Shown here: positions 24,163 through 33,289 of the stretch, piece after piece
Layout: each line of letters opens with the position of its first letter
How positions within the stretch are numbered: the stretch's first letter is position 1
Assembly (NCBI GenBank): GCA_900541475.1
Contig: UQJV01000003.1
Span: forward strand, 23,448-87,447
Source: an uncultured Collinsella sp.
GTDB taxonomy: Bacteria > Actinomycetota > Coriobacteriia > Coriobacteriales > Coriobacteriaceae
DNA: 64,000 nt
Direction of reading: 5' to 3'
Position numbers and translations under genes: made by a program
The notes under the pieces: model-generated
Databases searched by the model: none
What the model was told of the DNA's origin: nothing
What the model saw: the letters and a program-made list of their open reading frames with translations, nothing else

Positions 24163-25467
24163 CTACTTGCGCAGCGGCTTGGGCAGCGGAATGCCGGAAG
24201 CGATAACGGCGGCGATGATCATGCAGACGATACCTTTGAGTGGGAAGCACATGAGCAGCAGGCCCACGACCATGACCGGCTGGCGCATGACCGCACCCAT
24301 CGTCGATGCCGTGCAGACGGCGACGCAAAAGACCGGATCTGCGCCGGTGAGGATAGCAAGGCCATAGCCCAGGCTTACGCCCGAGAAGATAACCGGGAAG
24401 AAGTGGCCGCCGCGCCAGCCCAGGTTGATGAGGGCGGGGGTCAGCATGGCTTTGACAAGACCGGTCGCGATAAGCACGCCGGCGGGAATGGTCAGGTAGG
24501 TTTCCATGAGCACGTCGGCCTGGGTCTCGCCGGCAAACATGGTGTAGGGCAGGACCGTGCCGCAGATGGCGAGCGCCAGACCGGCCAGCATGGCTTTGAC
24601 GACAGGACGCTCCCCTATTGCATGAGACAGCGCCTCGCTTGCGTGCTCGGAGACAAAGTACAGCCAGCCGCAAACGGTGCCGACCAACGCCAGCGGAATG
24701 AGCCAGGCAAGTTCCAGGTTGCCCACCTCGGCGGACTCGAACCTGGGCATGCCCATGCCGCCGCCCACAAGCTGGCCAAGCAGCAGGTAGGTGCCCAGAC
24801 CGCCGGCAATCGCGATGCCATAGACCACGGTCTTTTGCACCTTGGGTAGCTTGATGGTGATCTCGCCGGACGTGGACTCATCGTCGGCGTCTTCGCCCTG
24901 GCCGTCGGCGCTACCGGCAAGCGGTGCTACAAAGCCAAAGACGGGCGCGGTAAAGAGCGCCGTCAGGGCAGCCTGGGTGCCCAGCAGCGTGAGCTCCCTA
25001 AACTCGGCGCCAAAGTAACGCATACGGTCGCCGACCCAGCTGCACAGACCCGCGATAACACCGGTCAGACCGGCCTCCGGTCCAATGCTGCCGCCAAACA
25101 GCAGCGGCAGCAACGCCGCGAGCGAAAGCTTGCCCAGGTTGTCGTACGGGTAGCGCCCGTCTTGCTTAACCTTAGCCATCACCTGGTTGAGGTCATCGGT
25201 CTTGGCGCCTGTCATCTTTTCGTACAGACCGATTAATAGGCCGCCCAGCAGGCAGACAAAAAACGGGTACGGCAAAAAGCCAAACGGGCCGCTGGCGAGC
25301 TCGGGCGAAGCGACGCCCAGCGCGTGCGGAATCTCGGTCCACAGATAGTCGATACCGTGCTCCATCGCAAAAAAGAACAGCCAGACCGCGGCACCTGCGA
25401 ACGCACCGGTCACAGCAACGCTAACTAAAAACAGCGCGCGGTTTGTGGGTTTGGCAAGGTTATCCAT
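24163..25467 (-). CDS. ClC-type chloride channel/antiporter family protein
   Basis: 434 aa membrane protein with 10-12 predicted helices, resembling voltage-gated chloride channel (ClC) family members. The segment LLFGGSIGPEAGLTGVIAGLCSWVGDRMRYFG corresponds to the conserved G(K/R)EGP region after helix D/E, with GPEAG in place of REGP. GWRGGHFFPVIFSGVSLGYGLA matches the later GGxF(x)P motif. A cytoplasmic acidic loop (GQGEDADDESTSGE) splits the two halves. GGGAGGA precedes the ATG. Anion selectivity and channel versus exchanger mode cannot be judged. It is 126 bases downstream of the LOG gene and may be separately transcribed (TACAAT-like -10 near 25510). Confidence 0.85.
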   Translation of the reverse strand: MDNLAKPTNRALFLVSVAVTGAFAGAAVWLFFFAMEHGIDYLWTEIPHALGVASPELASGPFGFLPYPFFVCLLGGLLIGLYEKMTGAKTDDLNQVMAKVKQDGRYPYDNLGKLSLAALLPLLFGGSIGPEAGLTGVIAGLCSWVGDRMRYFGAEFRELTLLGTQAALTALFTAPVFGFVAPLAGSADGQGEDADDESTSGEITIKLPKVQKTVVYGIAIAGGLGTYLLLGQLVGGGMGMPRFESAEVGNLELAWLIPLALVGTVCGWLYFVSEHASEALSHAIGERPVVKAMLAGLALAICGTVLPYTMFAGETQADVLMETYLTIPAGVLIATGLVKAMLTPALINLGWRGGHFFPVIFSGVSLGYGLAILTGADPVFCVAVCTASTMGAVMRQPVMVVGLLLMCFPLKGIVCMIIAAVIASGIPLPKPLRK

Positions 25468-25592
25468 CGGGTCCTCCCGCGGTCAAAGTCGACATAGTTA
25501 TGTTTTATTGTAGAGCGAGCGTTGCCCGAACGAGCCAACCGTCTGCGCCGCAAACGGCACCATTGGGAGCCATAGTGGGACAGGCTCAAGAC

Positions 25593-26126
25593 TCATCCGT
25601 TGATAATCGAGACAATCTCGCGCAAATCGTCGGCAAAGTAGATGCCGTGCTGGTGCCTCGGGCTCGAAAGCCCTTTATCAATCATGTGCCCGAGCAGCGC
25701 CTTGAGGTCGTTGTAGTAACCGTCCAGGTTATACAGGATGCACGGAGCGCTCAGGTGCCCCAATGACACCGCGGACATGACCTCGGCAATCTCCTCGAGC
25801 GTGCCCGTGCCACCGGGAAAGGCGATGAACGCATCGCCGAGCTCAATCATCTTGGCTTTGCGCTCGGCCATATCACTCGTCACGATGAGGTCGTCAATGC
25901 CGTCGTGTTGAAATTCGGCCTCTATAAAAAAGCTCGGCTCAACACCCGTCACGTGTCCACCTGCCTCGAGTACGCTATCGGCGAGAGCGCCCATCAGTCC
26001 CGACTTGGACCCACCGTACACGAGCGCCTGGCCGTTGGCGCCAATCCAGTTGCCCAGCTCCTGCACCGCGGGCAGAAACGCCGGGTCATTGCCGACGCTG
26101 GCACCCAGATACACGGTGATATTCAT
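25593..26126 (-). CDS. LOG-family protein (cytokinin riboside 5'-monophosphate phosphoribohydrolase-like)
   Basis: 177 aa Rossmann-like protein of the LOG / TIGR00730 family. Hallmarks are YLGASVGNDPAF, LVYGGSKSGLMGALA (usually YGGGxxGLMG; here Ser replaces Gly) and the catalytic FPGGTGTLEEIAEV. A conserved basic residue lies in SDMAERKAKM. Family members cleave ribose 5-phosphate from (N6-modified) AMP. Bacterial physiological roles are mostly undefined, and old annotations as lysine decarboxylase are incorrect. It sits between ClC and K+ channel genes, all on the minus strand with short gaps (36 bases to the next upstream gene). Confidence 0.9.
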   Translation of the reverse strand: MNITVYLGASVGNDPAFLPAVQELGNWIGANGQALVYGGSKSGLMGALADSVLEAGGHVTGVEPSFFIEAEFQHDGIDDLIVTSDMAERKAKMIELGDAFIAFPGGTGTLEEIAEVMSAVSLGHLSAPCILYNLDGYYNDLKALLGHMIDKGLSSPRHQHGIYFADDLREIVSIING

Positions 26127-26162
26127 ATTCAGTCCCCCTCATTGTGACGCGCGGCGCCCGCT

Positions 26163-26588
26163 CTAGCGTTGGCGGCGCCGATATTCGCGCACGCGGCGCG
26201 ACAGATCGGCGAGCTGGTCGCGATCGAGCTCTTCCAAATGCTCAAGATCGTCCATAAAGCGCGCCATGGTGTCCTTTTGACGCATCTTGATGAGCGTATT
26301 GCAGTAGTTCACCGCCACGCCCGTGAGCATGGCGATGTAGAAGATGCTAATAACGCTCAAGACGACGGTAATAGCGCGGGCAACCGGTGTTTCGGCCGGA
26401 ATGTCGCCAAAGCCGATGGTCGAGACCGTCTCGAAGCTAAACCAAAGTCCATCGCCAAAGGTGAGGGTCGTAGGCTCGGACAGCCAGACAGCCGTCGAGC
26501 ACAGCAGGTAAAAGATAAGAAACAGACCCGTGATGCGCGCAAAGCCAGCCTGTCGCAGCACATCGGCAAGCGTCCTCAACTTGTTCAT
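26163..26588 (-). CDS. Two-helix potassium channel (Ion_trans_2)
   Basis: 141 aa inner-membrane protein with two predicted helices (residues about 20-40 and 70-95) flanking a pore loop whose filter reads STIGFGDI, a variant of the K+ channel TVGYGD signature. A short cytoplasmic coiled tail follows (MARFMDDLEHLEELDRDQLADLSRRVREYRRRQR), with no RCK/TrkA-N domain visible. The start at 26588 has AAAGGGG upstream. An in-frame extension to 26639 runs into the dispersed palindrome region and is rejected. Likely a homotetrameric K+ channel. Confidence 0.85.
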   Translation of the reverse strand: MNKLRTLADVLRQAGFARITGLFLIFYLLCSTAVWLSEPTTLTFGDGLWFSFETVSTIGFGDIPAETPVARAITVVLSVISIFYIAMLTGVAVNYCNTLIKMRQKDTMARFMDDLEHLEELDRDQLADLSRRVREYRRRQR

Positions 26589-26641
26589 CGCGACCCCTTT
26601 TCCCAGACGCTCAATCACGTTCGCCCGGTATTGTCCCACAA

Positions 26642-26699
26642 CCGGCAGCCAGGGACGTTCCTTTTGTGCCGGCAGAAAGGGACTGTCCCCAGCTGCCGG
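26642..26699. repeat. Imperfect palindrome of the GGGAC(N)GTCCC family
   Basis: Arms of about 26 bases (starting 26642 and ending 26699). The left arm reads CCGGCAGCCAGGGACGTTCC; the complement of the right reads CCGGCAGCTGGGGACAGTCC. It lies in the 198-base gap between the K+ channel and sensor kinase genes. It shares the GGGACAGTCCC core with elements at 4540 and 42667. Confidence 0.6.
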
Positions 26700-26786
26700 G
26701 CGGGAGCGTTTAGCGGTACAGCTGCCAACTGGGCAGGCTGAGCTGGTATCCTTATGCGGTAATGTCTCGATTCGTTAGGATTACAT

Positions 26787-29591
26787 GTGAGAGCTGCCAC
26801 TGCCCTTCGTTCAGTTATATGTCGCGCCCTGACCATTGTGCTTGCCGCGCTTGCCGTGCTGAGTTCAATCGCGCCTGTTCAAGCTTTTGCCGATGACTCT
26901 AGTCAGCCAGTCAAGACGGTCCGCGTTGGTTGGCTCGTCAACAACGAGGGCTTCCAGGACGGCACCCCGGGCGAGCGTCTCTCGGGATGGGGTTACGAGT
27001 ACCTCCAGACCCTGTCGTACTACACGCCCGGCTGGCGGTACGAATACGTCTCCGGCACCTTCACCGAGCTTTTGGACATGCTCGAGGCGGGCGAGATCGA
27101 CCTCATGCCCAACATCTCCTACTCCGAGGAACGTGCCCAAAAGCTGCTCTTTTCCTCGAACCCCGAGGGCACCGAGCGCTACTTCATCTACGCCAAGCCC
27201 GATCGCGACGATCTGGCCAAGGGTGACCCCCAAGCGCTCCAAGGCCTTACCATCGGCTGCAACCCCGGCGTTATGCAAACCTTCGTTGGCCAGCAGTGGC
27301 TCGCCAACGAAGGCATTACCTGCACCTATAAAGAAATCAACACTGGCGGTGCCCTCTTTGACGCGCTCGCAAACAACGAGGTCGATGCCATCATCATGAA
27401 CGACACGACCTCGTCACCCAGCGCCTCCCCCATGTTCTACATTGGTTCGAGCGACTACTATTTTGCCGTCCCCAAAAGCCGCCCCGACCTGATGGACGAC
27501 ATCAATGCCGCCATGTCGGCAATCGCCCGCGTCAACCCACGCTATATCGACGAAGTCAAATCTAACTACTCGGCCCAAAACAGCGGTTCATCATCGCTCA
27601 ACGGCCCCGAACGTTCCTGGCTCAAAACAAATGACAACACCATCACGCTCGGCTACATTACGGGCAGACTCCCCTACTGCAACGAAGACGAAAACGGCGA
27701 AATGGAAGGCTCGCTCGCATCGCTTGCGACGACGTTGCACGATAAATTTGGCATTACGGTCAAAACCGTCGCCTTTGATAGCTACAAGATGATGTCAAAA
27801 GCCCTGTCAAAGGGAAGCATAGACGTTGTGCTGCCGGTATACCGAGATTACTGGTTTGCCGAGCAATCAGGCGTTGTGCAGTCGATATCGTTGGGGACCA
27901 TATCCCTCACCGCCATCCACACCGGCAGCGACCTGAACAAAGACCTTCAGAACATCGCCTGTACCAAATCATCGTTTGTCAACAAAAATGCACTTGAAAG
28001 TCTGTTCCCCACAGCGACCGTGACCGAATACCAATCCGACGATGAAGCGTTCGACGCCCTCAGGAAGGGAATGGCGCACTGCATCGTCGCTCCCAGCTCA
28101 CGCATAAAAACCATCGGCGACCGTCATGATCTCAAGGACTACGAGACGGTCGAGCTCCCTGACACCTGTGAGCTCTCGTGCTGGATTTCGCGCGGAAAGC
28201 CCGAGCTGCTGGGAATCATCAACAAGGGCATCATCAATGCCGGAGAATCGCTCTCCGCAAGCAATTACTCCTCCACGTCGTACACGACCCAGGAATCAGA
28301 CACGCTTCAATTCCTTTTTCGCAACCGCACCGCCATTGCCGCTACCCTCATCGGTATGTTGTCGGTCGGCATCGTCCTGCTCATCTGGGCGCTCGTGCGC
28401 GCTCGAACCGAGCGCAAAAAAGCCGACGCTGCCAACGCCGCTAAGACGGCATTCCTCACGCGCATGAGCCACGACATCCGTACGCCGCTCAACGGTATCC
28501 TGGGCCTTATCGAGATTGAGGAATTGAAGGAAGGCGATATCAAGGTCGCCCGCGAGAGCCGTGCCAAGGCGCGCGTTGCCGCCAATCACCTGCTCTCGCT
28601 GATCAACGACATCCTCGAGATGGGCAAAATCGAAGACCGCAAGCTAACACTGGAGCATGCGCCTTTTAACCTCAAAGAGCTCTGTGACAATACGCTGGTT
28701 CTGTGCAAGCTCCGCGCGTCCAGTAACGGCATCACCATGCAGGACAATAGTCTGCCGTACGCCACGGGGCCATACATGATCGGCAGTCCCACCCATATCC
28801 GACAGATCATGATCAACCTGTTAGACAACAGCATTAAGTACAACAAGCACGGCGGCTCCGTCACCTTTAGCTCAAAGACCAAGCCACTCGATAACGGGCG
28901 CGCACTCTTTTGCTTTAGCGTTTCGGATACCGGCATTGGCATGACTCCCAAGTTTTTACAGCATATCTATGAGCCGTTTGCCCAAGAAGGTGACGATGCG
29001 CGCAGCAAGTTCCAAGGAACCGGCATGGGCATGCCAATCGTCAAGTCGCTTATTGAACTGATGGGCGGCACCATCGAAGTCACCAGTGAGCTCCATGTGG
29101 GCACCTCGTTCTACGTGGAGATTCCGCTCGATATCGACGAGAATCCCCAGGCGCGGGCGAATACGGTTGAGAGTGCGCCCGACTGCTCGCTCACCGACAT
29201 GAACGTGCTGCTCGCCGAAGACAACGAATTGAATGCCGAGATTGCCCAGACGCTGCTAGAATCCGAGGGCGTCGTGGTCACCCGCGCCGCCAACGGCAAC
29301 GAGGTCGTCGATCTGTACCTATCGCATCCCGCCGGCAGCTTCGATGCGATCCTGATGGACATTATGATGCCGGACATGGACGGCTATGAGGCAACCCGCG
29401 CGATTCGTCTGAGCGAGAAGGTCGATGCAGCCGATATCCCCATCATCGCGCTCACCGCCAATGCCTTTGCCGAGGACGCCAAGGCGGCACACGATGCCGG
29501 CATGAACGCCCATCTGTCCAAACCGCTCGACTTTAACAAGCTCAAAAACATACTCGCCCGCATCAAGAAAAACGGATCCGTTTCGCTATAG
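26787..29591 (+). CDS. Hybrid sensor histidine kinase with two periplasmic solute-binding domains
   Basis: 934 aa membrane kinase. An N-terminal signal/anchor (ending AFADDSSQP) is followed by two extracytoplasmic SBP_bac_3-like domains at about residues 43-250 and 285-490. A transmembrane helix is near 515-535 (AIAATLIGMLSVGIVLLIWAL). HisKA has the phospho-acceptor His in RMSHDIRTPLNGILG; HATPase_c carries LLDNSIKY, SDTGIGM and GTGMGM. The C-terminal receiver has LMDIMMPDMDGYEATRA and SKPLD. It resembles BvgS/EvgS-type kinases that sense small molecules outside the membrane. No output regulator is adjacent. The start is GTG at 26787 with AGGA upstream. Confidence 0.9.
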   Translation: MRAATALRSVICRALTIVLAALAVLSSIAPVQAFADDSSQPVKTVRVGWLVNNEGFQDGTPGERLSGWGYEYLQTLSYYTPGWRYEYVSGTFTELLDMLEAGEIDLMPNISYSEERAQKLLFSSNPEGTERYFIYAKPDRDDLAKGDPQALQGLTIGCNPGVMQTFVGQQWLANEGITCTYKEINTGGALFDALANNEVDAIIMNDTTSSPSASPMFYIGSSDYYFAVPKSRPDLMDDINAAMSAIARVNPRYIDEVKSNYSAQNSGSSSLNGPERSWLKTNDNTITLGYITGRLPYCNEDENGEMEGSLASLATTLHDKFGITVKTVAFDSYKMMSKALSKGSIDVVLPVYRDYWFAEQSGVVQSISLGTISLTAIHTGSDLNKDLQNIACTKSSFVNKNALESLFPTATVTEYQSDDEAFDALRKGMAHCIVAPSSRIKTIGDRHDLKDYETVELPDTCELSCWISRGKPELLGIINKGIINAGESLSASNYSSTSYTTQESDTLQFLFRNRTAIAATLIGMLSVGIVLLIWALVRARTERKKADAANAAKTAFLTRMSHDIRTPLNGILGLIEIEELKEGDIKVARESRAKARVAANHLLSLINDILEMGKIEDRKLTLEHAPFNLKELCDNTLVLCKLRASSNGITMQDNSLPYATGPYMIGSPTHIRQIMINLLDNSIKYNKHGGSVTFSSKTKPLDNGRALFCFSVSDTGIGMTPKFLQHIYEPFAQEGDDARSKFQGTGMGMPIVKSLIELMGGTIEVTSELHVGTSFYVEIPLDIDENPQARANTVESAPDCSLTDMNVLLAEDNELNAEIAQTLLESEGVVVTRAANGNEVVDLYLSHPAGSFDAILMDIMMPDMDGYEATRAIRLSEKVDAADIPIIALTANAFAEDAKAAHDAGMNAHLSKPLDFNKLKNILARIKKNGSVSL

Positions 29592-29631
29592 TTTTTGCAG
29601 CAACCACGCACGACCAGAAAGGAAGCCAACG

Positions 29632-30111
29632 ATGTTTAGGCCCTTACGTCGAAAGAAACGCGCCATCACCGACGAGGAAGCGCGCGAACTGCTCGCCACC
29701 TGCAAGCGCGGCGTCTTTGCCGTCAACGGCGACGATGGCTACCCGTACGCCATTCCCGTCAACTACTTCTTTGACGCCGAGCACGACAAGATTTATTTCC
29801 ATGGCGCCAAGGCTGGCCACAAGGTCGACGCACTCAAGCGCGATGACAAGGTCTGCTTTACCGTTTACGGAAACGAGTGGTACCAGGACGGCGACTGGGC
29901 TCCCTACGTTATGAGCACCGTCGTCTTTGGCCGTTGTCGCCTGGCGAATGACACCCCCGCGTTTATCGAGGACAAAGTCCGCCAGCTCGCCCTTAAGTAC
30001 TACCCTTCTGCCGAGGAAGTCGAAGAGGAAATCGCCAAGGACATTAAGGGCGTCCAGCTCTACGAGATTACGATTGAGCATCTTTGCGGCAAGCAGATTC
30101 AAGAAAAGTAA
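29632..30111 (+). CDS. Pyridoxamine 5'-phosphate oxidase-like flavoprotein (NimA-like)
   Basis: 159 aa split-barrel flavin-binding protein. LLATCKRGVFAVNGDDGYPYAIPVNYFFDAEHDKIYFHGAKAGHKVDALKRDDKVCFTV is the conserved first half of the NimA/PNPOx-like family (FMN-contacting strands and the H-G-A-x-x-G-x-K segment). Some relatives reduce 5-nitroimidazoles; most have unknown substrates, so resistance should not be assumed. GAAAGGAAG lies before the ATG. It is 40 bases downstream of the sensor kinase and could share its transcript. A stem-loop at 30154-30194 follows. Confidence 0.87.
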   Translation: MFRPLRRKKRAITDEEARELLATCKRGVFAVNGDDGYPYAIPVNYFFDAEHDKIYFHGAKAGHKVDALKRDDKVCFTVYGNEWYQDGDWAPYVMSTVVFGRCRLANDTPAFIEDKVRQLALKYYPSAEEVEEEIAKDIKGVQLYEITIEHLCGKQIQEK

Positions 30112-30153
30112 GCCTCTCAGCAGGTCTGCGCCCAATTGCTACAGATGCTTTAC

Positions 30154-30194
30154 CATGTGGGGCCTTCTAGCCGACTTGGCAGAAGGCCCACATG
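30154..30194. terminator. Hairpin between the NimA-like and malY-like genes
   Basis: 14 bp stem with one bulged base (30154-30168 with 30181-30194, CATGTGGG...CCTTCT arm). No T-run follows, so termination strength is uncertain. It lies between convergent genes. Confidence 0.55.
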
Positions 30195-30204
30195 CAGCGC
30201 ACGC

Positions 30205-31419
30205 TTACCGTGCATTAAAAACGTAGCGGTCCAGGCGGTCGCACGCTTCCCTCACGCGCGAAAGCGGCAGCGCCAGATTCACGCGAATGTGGCAGGGCCC
30301 GTGGAACGGACGACCGTCCTGATACCCCACGCCCACGCGCGCCCCCTCGTCGAGCAGCCACTGAATATCGCGGCCATGCTCGCGGCACCACTCGGTGCAG
30401 TCCAGAAACACCATGTACGTGCCCTGCGGACGCGAATAGGACACGCCCTCAAAATGCTCGTCCACGTAATCGCAGAAGTACTCGATATTGCCGGCAAGCA
30501 CCTGGTTGAGCTCGTCCACCCACTCGTAGCCCTGCGGCTGATAGGCACCGATAAGCGCATGCATGGAGAGGACATTCATCTCGTTGTAGTGAGTCTTGTC
30601 GGACACGGCGCACATGCGGTCACGCAGCGTCTCGTTGTAGACAATGTGGTAGCTGCCGACCAGGCCCGCCAGGTTGAACGTCTTGCTGGGCGCGTAGAGG
30701 GCAACCGTACGCATGCGGGCATCCTCGCTCACCGACTGCGTCGGGATATGCTTGTGCCCCGGCAGGATGATATCGGACCAAATCTCGTCCGAGATCACCA
30801 CGCAATCGTGCTGGCGATAGATGTCCATGGCGCGCTCGATCTCGTCGCGCTCCCATACGCGGCCGCAGGGATTGTGCGGCGAGCAGAACACCGCGGCATG
30901 GATGTGGTTTTGGGCGAGCTTGTGCTCCATGTCCTCAAAGTCCATACGCCACACGCCTTGATCGTCGAGCTTAAGCGGGCTGTGGACAATACGATAGCCC
31001 GCGGCTTCGATGGATTTGGTAAAGCCGATGTAGGTGGGGCTATGGACCAGCACCGCATCGCCCGGCTGGACATACGCGCGCAACGTCGACACGACACCGC
31101 CCAGCACGCCGTTTTCGTAGCCGATATGCTCCGGTGCCAAGCCCTCAACGCCATTGCGGCGCCTCTGCCATTCGATGATGCGATCGAAGTACTCGGGACG
31201 CGGATTGAAGTAACCAAACATGGGGTGCTGAGCGCGCTTGATGATGTACTCCTGAACCGTGGGCACCGTGGCAAAATTCATGTCGGCCACCCACATGGGG
31301 ATGCGGTCGAAGCCCTCGTCGGGTGCGTTCGGAGCCATGCCGGGGATCTCGCCCCAAGAGTCAACGGCGATGGAGTCCATGCCGTGGCGGTCGATAAGCG
31401 AGCTAAAGTCGTATTTCAT
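30205..31419 (-). CDS. MalY/PatB-type PLP-dependent C-S lyase/aminotransferase
   Basis: 404 aa fold-type I PLP enzyme of the MalY/PatB group, usually cystathionine beta-lyase (cystathionine to homocysteine, pyruvate and ammonia) or L-cysteine desulfhydrase. Motifs: MWVADMNFATVPTVQEYI near residue 45, the substrate-loop GYFNPRPEYFDRIIEWQRRRNG, the PLP-phosphate and ring contacts SPHNPCGRVW and ISDEIWSDI, and the Schiff-base lysine in LYAPSKTFNLAGL. Length is normal. GGGAGT precedes the ATG. No methionine genes are adjacent. H2S production from cysteine, common in gut bacteria, is a plausible role. Confidence 0.9.
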   Translation of the reverse strand: MKYDFSSLIDRHGMDSIAVDSWGEIPGMAPNAPDEGFDRIPMWVADMNFATVPTVQEYIIKRAQHPMFGYFNPRPEYFDRIIEWQRRRNGVEGLAPEHIGYENGVLGGVVSTLRAYVQPGDAVLVHSPTYIGFTKSIEAAGYRIVHSPLKLDDQGVWRMDFEDMEHKLAQNHIHAAVFCSPHNPCGRVWERDEIERAMDIYRQHDCVVISDEIWSDIILPGHKHIPTQSVSEDARMRTVALYAPSKTFNLAGLVGSYHIVYNETLRDRMCAVSDKTHYNEMNVLSMHALIGAYQPQGYEWVDELNQVLAGNIEYFCDYVDEHFEGVSYSRPQGTYMVFLDCTEWCREHGRDIQWLLDEGARVGVGYQDGRPFHGPCHIRVNLALPLSRVREACDRLDRYVFNAR

Positions 31420-31531
31420 GCTGAACTCCCGTGCAAAGTTGATTGTTTTGGTAGGCGTTATTGTCCACCAGCGTGGGCGGTTTTGGCATGGGGTTTGCTG
31501 TTGATTTTGACGGATACGGGCGGATGGCAGA

Positions 31532-32269
31532 TTAGTCTTGAGCGTCGTTGATGGCGGTTACCGTCAACCCGGCTCCGTCGACCGTAAACGATATGTCGAG
31601 CCCGGCGTAAGCCAAATGGTAAACGCGGTTTGGCTCGTGCTTGCTGCCCGCGCGGCGCGGATCTTGGCAAAGGACCTCGACCAAGCCGGGGAGCTTTGCG
31701 GGCGGGACCTTGTCTTGCAGCGCTTGTGGGAACTCGACGTCGAGCTCTTGCCACGGAGTACCCTCAATCCAGCCGCCGGTCGCATCCGGGTGACAGTCCG
31801 CAAACGGAATGTAGGGCTTAATGTCGTAGATGGGCGTGCCGTCACGCAGGTCGGCCCCCAGCACATGGATGATGGGACCATTGTCGGTGAGCTCGACGCG
31901 ATCGAGCTTGACGCAGGTAAGACCGATGGGATTAGGGCGAAACGGACCGCGCGTGGCAAACACGCCCACGCGCTCGGCTCCACCCAGACGCGGCGGGCGC
32001 ACAGTTTTCGACCACTTGGCATTGGTGCCGGACCTGTCCTGTGTTTTAGCGTCGGCGGCAATATCCTTAGCCGTGCCGCCGGGCGTTCCGTTTTCGAAGC
32101 GCCAGAGCAGCCATAGGTGAGAGAAGGAATCCAGACCCTCAACTGCTGCGTTGGAGGCAAATTCCGGCTCAAAGACGATGCGTCCCTGCAGATGGGGCGC
32201 CAAAAAGCTGTTGCGCGGAATGCCGAACTTCTGCGGCAGGTCGGTATGTATGTGTGCAATAGGTTCCAT
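31532..32269 (-). CDS. trmO: tRNA (N6-threonylcarbamoyladenosine(37)-N6)-methyltransferase TrmO
   Basis: 245 aa protein of the YaeB/TrmO family, which uses SAM to N6-methylate t6A37 in threonine tRNAs. It has the unusual single-sheet beta-barrel SAM fold. Diagnostic motifs are IAHIHTDLPQKFGIPRNS, RIVFEPEF, LDSFSHLWLLWRFE and GVFATRGPFRPNPIGLTCVKL. The start is uncertain: ATG at 32269 or 32278, and neither has a clear ribosome-binding site. A longer frame extending to 32833 overlaps the oppositely oriented XRE gene and is rejected. It is divergent from the XRE regulator, with 141 bases between. Confidence 0.9.
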   Translation of the reverse strand: MEPIAHIHTDLPQKFGIPRNSFLAPHLQGRIVFEPEFASNAAVEGLDSFSHLWLLWRFENGTPGGTAKDIAADAKTQDRSGTNAKWSKTVRPPRLGGAERVGVFATRGPFRPNPIGLTCVKLDRVELTDNGPIIHVLGADLRDGTPIYDIKPYIPFADCHPDATGGWIEGTPWQELDVEFPQALQDKVPPAKLPGLVEVLCQDPRRAGSKHEPNRVYHLAYAGLDISFTVDGAGLTVTAINDAQD

Positions 32270-32410
32270 GCCGGTCATTGTACGGCATGGAGGTGTGGAG
32301 CGTTGCGTGCAATTCTTCGCCGCGGTCGCCCGTCGTGCAACCAACGGTTGCTTGGAAGGGCGCCTGCCGCCGCGTATGCTTAAGCCATCAACCAGCAGAA
32401 AGGAGCCGCT

Positions 32411-33238
32411 ATGGCCTTTGCAGAAAAGCTCATTGCCATCCGTCGCGCCCATCACCTTACCCAAGAGCAGCTCGCCGCCAAGCTCTTCGTCACACGCCAA
32501 GCCGTCAGCCGTTGGGAGCGCGGCGAAGTCACCCCGGGCATCGACATGATGAAGCTCATTGCCGCCGTAACCGGAGAGCCGCTGCCCCACCTGCTCGAAA
32601 TGCCCGAGCATTATTGCCAGAGCTGCGGCATGATACTCACGCCCGGCGACTGCGGCACCGACGCTGCGGGCGCCGCGACCGACCATTACTGCAAGTGGTG
32701 CTACGACCACGGCAAGTACACCTATGACACCACCATGGAGGCGATGATCGAGGACTGTGCCCCGCGGCTGGCGCAAAACACCGGCATGTCGCTCGACGAA
32801 GCCGTCTCGCTCATGGGCGCCGTGCTGCCGCAACTGGAGCGCTGGCGCACCGTGCAGGAAAACGAGGAGTGCTACGGCGCCGAGGCCCGGGCGCGCTATG
32901 GCGATGAAGCCGTCGATGCGGCAAACGAAACGTTACTGGATATGGATCCTCAGACATGGAACGACATGAAGGAACTTGAACGCGCCATTTTGGGCCAGCT
33001 TTCGATTGCCATGGGCGATGGCGATGCGGATGGAAGCGAGGCTCGCAAGCTTGTCGCGATGCATCGTCGCTGGATTGCTCTCAACTGGGGATGCGAGCCC
33101 CAGAACGAAGCGTATCTGGGCCTCGCCCACGGCTATCTTGCCGACCAGCGCTTTATCGACTACTACGACAAGCCCTGCGGCACCGGAGCCACGGCGTTTC
33201 TGGTACAGGCCATCGAGTCGTCGTTGACGCGCGCATAG
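32411..33238 (+). CDS. XRE regulator fused to a zinc ribbon and TipAS-like domain
   Basis: 275 aa three-part protein. Residues 1-60 are an XRE helix-turn-helix (LTQEQLAAKLFVTRQAVSRWERGEVTPGIDMM). Residues 66-100 form a zinc ribbon with paired cysteines (YCQSCGMILTPGDCG...YCKWCYDHGKYTYD). Residues about 130-275 resemble the TipAS antibiotic-recognition domain (RYGDEAVDAAN, ARKLVAMHRRWIALNW, YLADQRFIDYYD). In TipA-type proteins TipAS binds thiopeptides and sits on a MerR head; here the DNA-binding head is XRE. It probably responds to a ligand or zinc state; targets unknown. GAAAGGAG precedes the ATG; glutaredoxin follows after 51 bases. Confidence 0.85.
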   Translation: MAFAEKLIAIRRAHHLTQEQLAAKLFVTRQAVSRWERGEVTPGIDMMKLIAAVTGEPLPHLLEMPEHYCQSCGMILTPGDCGTDAAGAATDHYCKWCYDHGKYTYDTTMEAMIEDCAPRLAQNTGMSLDEAVSLMGAVLPQLERWRTVQENEECYGAEARARYGDEAVDAANETLLDMDPQTWNDMKELERAILGQLSIAMGDGDADGSEARKLVAMHRRWIALNWGCEPQNEAYLGLAHGYLADQRFIDYYDKPCGTGATAFLVQAIESSLTRA

Positions 33239-33289
33239 ACCGCGGCGGCTTTGGGTATTTCAATCAAAACCTCAACCGATTGGAGACCT

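Noticed and set aside
32279..32833. N-terminal extension of TrmO
   Set aside because: It overlaps the well-supported XRE-TipAS gene on the other strand; TrmO homology begins at the ATG near 32269.
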